Notes under the pieces: model-generated
Told to the model about the DNA's origin: nothing
Seen by the model: only the letters and a program-made list of their open reading frames with translations
The model's database searches: none
Translations under genes and position numbers: made by a program
NCBI RefSeq assembly: GCF_000187245.1
Contig: NC_027863.1
Coordinates: forward strand, 742,735-806,734
Reading direction: 5' to 3'
DNA length: 64,000 nucleotides
Source: Ogataea parapolymorpha DL-1
Lineage: Eukaryota; Ascomycota; Pichiomycetes; Pichiales; Pichiaceae
Shown here: positions 25,955 through 32,801 of the stretch, piece by piece
Layout: every line of letters begins with the position of its first letter
How positions within the stretch are numbered: the first letter of the stretch is position 1

Positions 25955-26722
25955 CTAGAGCTTGGCAACCTCTGCTTTCCACACCATGCCGCACCATTTG
26001 CTGATCTCGATAGCCATCTCGCGACATTCCCTCACCGTTTCCAGATCCAGGCCTAGGTTCAGCGCGCCTTTCAGATGGCCCTTGAGTTGCGGGTTCACGT
26101 CCTGCGGGATAAGACACGATATCACAATCATAGACGTTTCCTGTGGAGTCAGCACGTCTGAAAATGACAGTAGCGGCGAATAGACATGCTGGATGGTATA
26201 CGTCCATAGATCTGGATATGACGAGCTCATCTGGTTGATGACCCGGCCGCTTATCTTGCTGTAGATGGTTTTCCAGAACTTCATCCCCCGGTCCTGTTCT
26301 GCCTCGTAATCCGCAAACGATTCAATGGCCTGCCGTTTCACATCGCCGGTCGCACGCAGCGGTTTCGGAGTAGTCTCTCTCAAGATCATCAGAGAGTTGA
26401 TCGCCTTGGGCAATCCACTCAACGCGGCCGTCTTGAGAATGCTCTCTCTGAATTTATCAGACAGCTTGAGCCCGGATTCGATCTCGTAGGGACAGCTGTT
26501 GATGTCGGCCGAGACAGATTCGATCGTTTGAGTCACACGGTGATACAGCTCCTCGGACGGCTTACCCAGCCCGTTATTCACGTGGAGAGCATAGTGGTAC
26601 AATTTAGGGATCTCTTGGGGCTGGTTGCAAACGGTCAGCGTGACCGTGGCTATCAAGTACCACATATTGCCTAGTCGTGGGGCATTGGATAACTGTATTA
26701 ATCGCTGCGGAGTGAGAATCAT
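25955..26722 (-). CDS. AhpD/carboxymuconolactone-decarboxylase-like protein
   Basis: A 255-residue helical protein. The start is set at the ATG at 26722 (MILTPQRLIQLSNAP); the frame is open further upstream but offers no other ATG. The core (about 75-150 and 190-240) has the AhpD-like pattern: KFRESILKTAALSGLPKAINS, the helix that in carboxymuconolactone decarboxylases carries the EEI...H residues, and a second helix pair LTPQETSMIVISCLIP ... LKGHLKGALNLG, where GHLKGALNxG is the typical CMD motif (H and G conserved). There is no CxxC, so the peroxidase chemistry of AhpD is unlikely. Homologues occur widely in fungi with no firm role that I know. Tail to head with GOR1 on the same strand, 69 nt apart. 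Confidence 0.72.
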   Translation of the reverse strand: MILTPQRLIQLSNAPRLGNMWYLIATVTLTVCNQPQEIPKLYHYALHVNNGLGKPSEELYHRVTQTIESVSADINSCPYEIESGLKLSDKFRESILKTAALSGLPKAINSLMILRETTPKPLRATGDVKRQAIESFADYEAEQDRGMKFWKTIYSKISGRVINQMSSSYPDLWTYTIQHVYSPLLSFSDVLTPQETSMIVISCLIPQDVNPQLKGHLKGALNLGLDLETVRECREMAIEISKWCGMVWKAEVAKL

Positions 26723-26791
26723 ATATATTTTTTTATAAAAAAAATGTTTCACTATATGGGCTCTGTGCGGCAGTGAATCAACATTGGCCAC

Positions 26792-27865
26792 TCAGAATTT
26801 ACCCTTCAGCTCAGGAACAATCGACAGCACCTTGCCTTGGTCAACAAAGGTCTCGACGTTTTTGACAACAAACTCCTCCATGGCCTTCATCGTCTCGACC
26901 GTGTGTGTTCCCATATGAGGCAGCGACACCACGTTCGGCTGCCGGATCAGCTCCATGTTGACGTGGGGCTCGTTTTCAAAAACGTCCGATCCGAAAGCAC
27001 CCACTTTTCCGCTCTTGAGAGCAGGCAAGATGGCACTCTCGTCAACAATAGGGCCCCTGGCAGTGTTAACAATCACCACGCCGTCTTTCATCTTGGCAAT
27101 GGTATCCTTGTTGATCGAATGTCTCGTGGCACTGTTGAGCGGGATATTGATTGAGATCACGTCCGATTGGCGCAGAAGCTCATCCATGCTCACGTATTCG
27201 GCACCCTGCTCCAACTCCGGAGCAAGACGGTTCCGGTTGTGGTAGAGAATCTTTCTGAACCCGAATGGTTTGGCTCTGTCTCTCACTGCACGGCCAATAC
27301 CGCCCATTCCGTAGATTCCAAGCACCTTGCCTTCGGGATCGTGGCCAACTGGAGTGCCGGCACATTTTTCGGTCGGCCACTTACCCTGCAGCATTCTCAG
27401 CGTCGAGTCCTGGAAATTCCTCAAGGCACCCAAAAGAAGGTAAATGTGTGTGTCTGCAGTAGCCGCGTCGACGATAGAAGGAACATTAGACACCTGGATT
27501 CCAAGCTTGCCGCACTCAACAGCATCCACCTGGTCATACCCAGCACCGTTGTGCGAGATGGCTTTGAGAGAGGTCTTCTCCTTCAGCAGGGTGAGTAGCT
27601 CTTTGTCAAGCAGTCCAGTCTGTTTGACACTCTCAAACGTTCTCGCAATGACGTTAACATCCTTGAATTTACCATCGTTGAGCTCCTTGAGGAACTCTTC
27701 TCTGGACGAAGCCCCGCTCTCCACCACCTCGACGTTGGGTCTCTGCTCGAGCTTCTGCCACGCCTCCTGGGCGTATCTGATTGGTCCAAATCTAAGAACT
27801 TTAACTGTGGACATGCTTCTATAAAATGTGCTGTTCGATTGTTTAGCCCAAGATAAACGGTACAT
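26792..27865 (-). CDS. GOR1: D-2-hydroxyacid dehydrogenase, glyoxylate reductase type
   Basis: NAD(P)H-dependent reductase of the D-2-hydroxyacid family; S. cerevisiae Gor1 reduces glyoxylate to glycolate. The 357-residue product (Gor1: 350) has SHNGAGYDQVD in the substrate domain, the Rossmann loop GIYGMGGIGRAV, NTARGPIVDE with the substrate-binding Arg, a Glu in DVFENEPHV and the catalytic His in LPHMGTHT; the Arg-Glu-His triad is complete. The ATG at 27865 adds 17 residues (MYRLSWAKQSNSTFYRS) before the alternative ATG at 27814 (MSTVKVLRFG). The extension is basic, hydroxylated and free of acids, so two start sites could give mitochondrial and cytosolic forms, as reported for yeast Gor1. 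Divergent from EFM4 over 265 nt. Confidence 0.92.
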   Translation of the reverse strand: MYRLSWAKQSNSTFYRSMSTVKVLRFGPIRYAQEAWQKLEQRPNVEVVESGASSREEFLKELNDGKFKDVNVIARTFESVKQTGLLDKELLTLLKEKTSLKAISHNGAGYDQVDAVECGKLGIQVSNVPSIVDAATADTHIYLLLGALRNFQDSTLRMLQGKWPTEKCAGTPVGHDPEGKVLGIYGMGGIGRAVRDRAKPFGFRKILYHNRNRLAPELEQGAEYVSMDELLRQSDVISINIPLNSATRHSINKDTIAKMKDGVVIVNTARGPIVDESAILPALKSGKVGAFGSDVFENEPHVNMELIRQPNVVSLPHMGTHTVETMKAMEEFVVKNVETFVDQGKVLSIVPELKGKF

Positions 27866-28130
27866 GTTTATACTACGTTATCAATAAATTATATACCAAC
27901 ATCTTCGGGCCATCCCGCGCATCCCACTTCCAAATGGAGAAAGAGCTTATCGAGAATCGACGTGGTCGGGGCGAACTGGAGCGAAGGGGGCCAAAAGGGT
28001 AATTACATCCAGCATGGCCCTGCATTGCGTGGAGGCCCGCCACTGCTAGGGCTGCACTCTCCATAATCCACGCTTCGTTGTGGCTTCATGTTGAGACGAT
28101 CGACGCAATATTTTTTTTCTTCCAAAACCA

Positions 28131-28808
28131 ATGGACACTACTAAACTCAACCACTCGAAACTAGGCACTAAAGAATATTGGGACAATTTCTACAAACTAG
28201 AGAAGGAGAACTTTGCAGAAAATCCAGACGATACGGGCGAATGCTGGTTTGCAGACTCCGGGGCCGAGGAGAAAATTGTAGACTTTGTGTTCTCGAATCT
28301 CGATCCTAACGTCTCCATCTGCGATCTTGGTACGGGAAATGGACATCTACTTTTTGAGATCCTACAAGAGGGCTGGAAAGGACAACTCGTGGGAGTTGAC
28401 TACAGCGAGGCCAGCGTCCAGTTTGCCAAGACCATCGCAAAAACTAACGATTTGAATGTAGAATTCTATCAAAGCGATATACTCAATCTGGAGGACCAGT
28501 TTCTCAAGACCAATGCGGGAAATTTCGACCTGGTATTGGACAAGGGCACATTGGACGCGATTGCCCTCAGCGACAACCTGTATGACGGCAAAACAGGACA
28601 GGAAGTGTATCCAGACACGGTGAAAATCTTGTTGAAAAAAAATGCGGTTTTGCTGGTCACGTCGTGCAATTTTACCCAAGACGAGCTTATCAAGGTGATA
28701 ACTGCTTCAGGCAACTTTGAGGTTTGGAAAACTGTCGAGTACCCGGTATTCGAGTTTGGCGGAGTCAAAGGCTCGGCCATATGTACTGTTGCATTTAGAC
28801 GCAGGTAA
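28131..28808 (+). CDS. EFM4: Elongation factor 1-alpha lysine methyltransferase
   Basis: SAM-dependent methyltransferase of the seven-beta-strand class; Efm4 (See1) methylates a lysine of translation elongation factor eEF1A. The 225-residue product begins with LGTKEYWDNFYKLEKENFAEN, the METTL10/Efm4 signature, then ECWFAD, motif I as ICDLGTGNGHLLFEIL, the acidic motif LVGVDYSEASVQFA, the catalytic-face motif FDLVLDKGTLDAIAL and post-motif LLVTSCNFTQDEL. S. cerevisiae Efm4 is 257 residues. Only 2 nt separate its stop from that of convergent YRB2, the tightest convergent pair here. Confidence 0.93.
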   Translation: MDTTKLNHSKLGTKEYWDNFYKLEKENFAENPDDTGECWFADSGAEEKIVDFVFSNLDPNVSICDLGTGNGHLLFEILQEGWKGQLVGVDYSEASVQFAKTIAKTNDLNVEFYQSDILNLEDQFLKTNAGNFDLVLDKGTLDAIALSDNLYDGKTGQEVYPDTVKILLKKNAVLLVTSCNFTQDELIKVITASGNFEVWKTVEYPVFEFGGVKGSAICTVAFRRR

Positions 28809-28810
28809 TA

Positions 28811-29783
28811 CTAATTCACTTCCTTTACCAAGCTTTCGATCACGTTGTAGAGTTTTGATGAATTCTCGACCATACCAATCTTGAACGCGTACTGCACTGG
28901 TTTCGAGTCCTCAACAACCTGAACTCGAATGAACTTATCGCTATTCAACGAGCTGGCCATTCCTTTGAACACCTCCACCCCTTTCACAATTGGCACGTTC
29001 AAAATCAGCTTCAATATACCGTCTTGACGCATGACAAGCCGAGCATGGTAATGTTTGATTGGGTTGATGAATTTGTTCACTTTCAGAATGCCAACCCCTT
29101 TTTCCTTCCACCCTTCAGAAACGTTGGTCAGATCCATGTGGTACAATTTGGCTTTAACCTGGAACAAAGTCTCCTCTTCCTCTTCTCCTGACTTTACTTG
29201 TTGTTTCTCAAGGTGGACCTTTTTGTAAACCTCCTTCGAGACCTCTTTGTCCTCGGGCTCTGCAGAGCTTTCCTGCGGCTCGTCAAATATTGATTTTTTT
29301 GCCAATTGCATGTTGGAATGCATTTCCAAACGTTGACCCGCTACCAAATACGCTCTTTGGTGCTTCTTTCTTTTCCTCTGTCTTGTCCTTGTCTTTATCG
29401 TCTTGCTTTTCGAAAACGTTCTTTTTCGACAACATAGAGAACCCACTGGCTTGTCCAAACGTTGTCCGGGCACCAAATACAAACTTCGACTCTAGTTTCT
29501 CTTTCTTTTCGTCTACCACATCAGAATTTTTGTCTGTCTCACGAGGAACACTACTTTCCTCTTTCTCTGTATCGTTTGCGGCAACCTCTTCCTGTTTTGC
29601 GTCATCTTCCTGCGTTTTCTCTTCCTGCGTCTCTTCGTTTTTCTTCAGACTCTTTGCTCTCTTCACATCATCTTTTTCTTCTTCGTCAATCGGCCTCTTC
29701 TTTTCGGGTGATTGAACGGCTTCAGGCTTTGAATCAAGCTCCTGCTTTTCCACAGCTGCCTCTTTCCTGTCAGTCTCACCCAT
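28811..29783 (-). CDS. YRB2: Ran-GTP-binding nuclear export cofactor, reading frame interrupted by one extra base
   Basis: Yrb2 (RanBP3 type) helps Crm1 export cargo from the nucleus. The N-terminal frame runs from the ATG at 29783 and is acidic/basic with a nuclear signal (KKRPIDEEEKDDVKRAK) and FG-like repeats (FVFGARTTFG, SVFGSGSTFGNAF), then hits a stop at 29283-29285. The C-terminal part, including a Ran-binding domain (KLYHMDLTNVSEGWKEKGVG, ARLVMRQDG, FIRVQVVEDSKP), is in another frame and has no start of its own. The frames meet at a run of seven A on the coding strand (plus-strand T at 29294-29300). Reading six As would join them into roughly 320 codons (S. cerevisiae Yrb2: 327). No CTAAC or donor site allows an intron here. 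Either a one-base sequence error, slippage or a real lesion. Confidence 0.82.
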
Positions 29784-29830
29784 ATTTTGCTAACTAAATT
29801 AAAACAAATTATTTTTGCGTCGATCGACTC

Positions 29831-30078
29831 TTAGTTTCCGTCTCCGTAGTAAACCCTGCGGTAATTGCGTGCAATCCACTCTATCAGTGATTTTGAGTCA
29901 ATCCACAGGTAGAACACGCCTACCAATGTAATTGAAGAAATGATACAGCAGACAGAGAAAAACGCTACGCGTGTAATCAGATAAACCGTGTCTGGGTTAG
30001 TCGTTGAGTCGACAGAAAAGCGGGAACGATACTTCCCATGATCCTAAGACCCTTTGAAATAGTGTACCATAACTCCAT
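29831..30078 (-). CDS. Small single-pass membrane protein, one intron, unrecognised
   Basis: A 68-residue product is obtained by joining exon 1 (30078-30033, MELWYTISKGLRIMG plus one base) to exon 2 (29991-29831) across a 41-nt intron. Exon 2 alone is open but has no ATG; exon 1 alone stops soon after the junction; upstream of the ATG there is an in-frame stop. The spliced protein has one strongly hydrophobic helix (about 17-45: LITRVAFFSVCC, then IISSITLVGVFYLWI), and a basic tail RNYRRVYYG with Arg/Tyr pairs. It could be a small ER or mitochondrial subunit; I do not recognise the family. The intron has the same branch-site geometry as the five others here, which is the main support. It shares a 114-nt divergent promoter with the kinesin gene. 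Confidence 0.6.
29992..30032 (-). other. Proposed intron of the small membrane-protein gene (41 nt)
   Basis: Donor GTATCG (weaker than the others), branch site GACTAAC, acceptor CCCAG; five bases from branch A to the last base. Phase 1. Confidence 0.6.
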
Positions 30079-30192
30079 GGGCTTGAAAACCGCTTCTTAG
30101 ACTAATGCTAGCTCCCTAACTTTTGAATCAATTTTTTGATCCCTCTTTTCCTCAAAACTTTTTAAGAAAAAAATAAACAAACAAATATAAAC

Positions 30193-32742
30193 ATGGACCT
30201 TCACTTGAGAACAAGACAGTTTTCGGGCGATTTCGTCCCTGTTTTCACAAAGAGTGAGACTAATCCAAACCAAATAGAGTTATCCAAGTTCGATGCATCG
30301 TTTGACTTCAAATCCGTCTCTCAAGAGCCTGAATGTCTGTTTGAAACCGTAGGAAGACCTATTTTGGACGACCGGCTGTTCAAAGGACAAGACTGCTTGC
30401 TTTTTACCTTAGGGCCATCAAATTCTGGTAAGACTCATACTATGTTCGATCCAGAAACGGGCCTTGCCGTGAACTCTCTTCGGTATGTGTTTGATAGACT
30501 GTCTCAATATGGAGATATCAGCACCAATCACAAAAAGCTGGCAGGTCTCATGGGCAATTTGTGGAACGGTAACACTTCTCAGCAGGGGCTTGTTGACTCT
30601 GAGTACGCAGTCACGTTATCGATGTTTGAAATCTACAACGACAACATCAAAGATCTGCTTATGAATTCCACCACCAAAAAAACGAAATCTTTCCTCGACA
30701 TCGTCACAGACCCTGTGGACCAGAAGCTGAAGCCTTATAATCTGTCTCAATTCATGGTGAGCGACTTCGAAAGCTCAATCAGAACTTTGAACCGTGGGCT
30801 TTCGAATAGGAAAACCTGCACTACCCATATCAACAGAGACTCCTCGAGATCTCATTGTTTTGTGTTTATCAATGTTGTTCGCATTTCGGGCAGAAGTGTC
30901 AATAGTTCCAGACTGACTCTCGCAGATCTCGCTGGCCTGGAAAGATCGAAGCTATCTATGACAAGCGGTCTGAATTTGAGGGAAGGAGGCTTCACTAATG
31001 CTTCACTTACGCAGCTTGGAAGATGTTTGGAGCTTGTTGCGACTAAGCAATTTAACAAGTCTCTGTTGCGCACCAATAAATTGACTCGTCTGCTTTTTCA
31101 TGACTACGTCAAGAGCAAAAGCTTGATCTCCATCATTGTCAATTTAGATCCTGCTGGAGACGAGGGCCTGATTCTTCAAACTTTGAGATACGTTAATCCA
31201 ATTCAATATCAGCAAATCCCTAGACATACTTCCTCTGCAGGCTCTCAGATTAAAACCGTTGTTGATAGTAAAGCTCAACATGAGCTGCTATGCCAATTAG
31301 ATACCCTGAAACTATACCAGCAGAAGCTGGAAACTAAAGTGGCTAAGCTCGAAGAAGAAGTCGTGCAAACGGAAGTTCGTATTCGCCAGCAACTTTATGA
31401 GGAGAATGAGGCCAAATTGAACCAAATAGCTGTGGAACACAAAAATGAGATCTTCCAACTGAACCAGGAGCATGAACTTGAGACAGATTCTAAGCTCAAA
31501 GAACTGTCCCAATGTTATCAGGAAAAACTTGATCGGGAGGTGAGCTTGAAGAATGACGAAATTCACAAGTCCAAGGCTTTGGTTGAGGAGCTCAAGAGTA
31601 AGTGCGAGCAGCTGAAGCAACTGAATCAGCTTTTGGAAACCCAAATGAATGAATTGAAGGATCAGCATGATCAGAAATTAAAGGAAGCTCAACAAGAGCT
31701 CCGCGTGTCTCTTGAAGACGTTGACAGATTGCGCAAGGTGATCCAAGAAGCAGAAGAGCAAGGTCGTAAGATGGGTTGCGAGCTCGCCTTGAAGGAGTCT
31801 GAAATAAGCGAATTGAGGGAGAATAATACCAAGCTGCAACAAGAAATATCAAGCAGCTCGATGGGATTCAACCTCAAATCCAAGAAGCTAGAGGAGGAGT
31901 TTCAAACAAAACTAGAAACCGAGCTTGAAGTGCGTGAAAAAGAGATTCAATCTCTGAAAAACCTGATGCAGGAGAACTCCAAGAACCTCGCATCTGAGCA
32001 CGAGAAAGACACCCAGACTTTGAAGAGCCAACACGATCAAACTATCGAATCTTTCAAGGAGAAGCACCAACATGAGCTTGAGTCGCTGAAGGTCGAACAT
32101 GAGAAACAGATGGCGCCTCTTCGTGAGCGCATTGAGTCTCTGATCAAGGAGCTAGACGCGAACAATGTCATGATGTCTGAATTCCAAAATACGCATGACA
32201 AGCAGATCTCGGAGATGAATCACAGCACGGAGGAGATGGCAAAAGAGTTGGAGTCCAAGGAAAGGGAGATAGAAGATCTAAAGAACAAGCTTGCGCAGGT
32301 GGAGACAAAAAGCAAGAACGATATCAGAAACCTGAGGTCACAACTGGAGTCCATGAAGACCAAGATGAATGTGCTAGACTCCGTAGACCGGGCCAAGACA
32401 CCGTCTCAGTCTCCAGTTAAAGCTCCAACCAAGTCTCCATACCTATTCCCCACCGATCTTTACACGACGAATATGACCATGCCGATCTCCATTTTCGAGG
32501 ACCACTCTCCGCAAAGAGAGTCTTCAGTGCGCAAGTCGCCTGGACGCAAAAGGAAGAGCAAGAAGACAGATAAGGGCGAGCACGGCCAAAATCAGAGCCA
32601 AAGCCAGAACGATGTTTTGAAGCCAACGAACAAGCTCGTCGAGACAGAGCCTCTGCGCAAGCACTCTTTATCTCCAACCAAGTCGAGCCGCAAGAAGCTC
32701 CGCCGCGTCGATCTCGAGGAGGACCTGGCTATCAGCGAGTAG
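30193..32742 (+). CDS. Divergent kinesin with long coiled coil, possibly kinesin-6 type
   Basis: Microtubule motor of 849 residues: N-terminal motor domain (about 1-343), coiled coil (about 360-735) and a basic tail with several SP/TP sites (KTPSQSP, KSPYLFP, RKSPGRKRKSKK, LSPTKSSRKKLRR). The P-loop at 74-82 reads GPSNSGKTHTM; the NSGKTHT form is that of KIF20-type kinesin-6, where most kinesins have TGSGKT. Switch I is intact (NRDSSRSH, 214-221). Switch II reads LADLAGLER: the invariant Ser of DLAGSE is Leu. The end of the motor, SIIVNLDPAGDEGLILQTLRYVNPI, also resembles kinesin-6 (MIVNxxPxxxxxxETLxVLKFS). None of the five S. cerevisiae kinesin classes matches well by eye. A spindle-midzone role with CDK control is an inference from class and tail. 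Confidence 0.82.
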   Translation: MDLHLRTRQFSGDFVPVFTKSETNPNQIELSKFDASFDFKSVSQEPECLFETVGRPILDDRLFKGQDCLLFTLGPSNSGKTHTMFDPETGLAVNSLRYVFDRLSQYGDISTNHKKLAGLMGNLWNGNTSQQGLVDSEYAVTLSMFEIYNDNIKDLLMNSTTKKTKSFLDIVTDPVDQKLKPYNLSQFMVSDFESSIRTLNRGLSNRKTCTTHINRDSSRSHCFVFINVVRISGRSVNSSRLTLADLAGLERSKLSMTSGLNLREGGFTNASLTQLGRCLELVATKQFNKSLLRTNKLTRLLFHDYVKSKSLISIIVNLDPAGDEGLILQTLRYVNPIQYQQIPRHTSSAGSQIKTVVDSKAQHELLCQLDTLKLYQQKLETKVAKLEEEVVQTEVRIRQQLYEENEAKLNQIAVEHKNEIFQLNQEHELETDSKLKELSQCYQEKLDREVSLKNDEIHKSKALVEELKSKCEQLKQLNQLLETQMNELKDQHDQKLKEAQQELRVSLEDVDRLRKVIQEAEEQGRKMGCELALKESEISELRENNTKLQQEISSSSMGFNLKSKKLEEEFQTKLETELEVREKEIQSLKNLMQENSKNLASEHEKDTQTLKSQHDQTIESFKEKHQHELESLKVEHEKQMAPLRERIESLIKELDANNVMMSEFQNTHDKQISEMNHSTEEMAKELESKEREIEDLKNKLAQVETKSKNDIRNLRSQLESMKTKMNVLDSVDRAKTPSQSPVKAPTKSPYLFPTDLYTTNMTMPISIFEDHSPQRESSVRKSPGRKRKSKKTDKGEHGQNQSQSQNDVLKPTNKLVETEPLRKHSLSPTKSSRKKLRRVDLEEDLAISE

Positions 32743-32801
32743 GAACACTAAAGCATTAATTAATTATACTGAAATAAAACTCTACACCATTTTTTTAGTA
32801 A

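Noticed and set aside
29283..29482. An intron to repair the YRB2 frame
   Set aside because: No GTAAGT/GTATGT donor followed by CTAAC is present on the coding strand in this interval.
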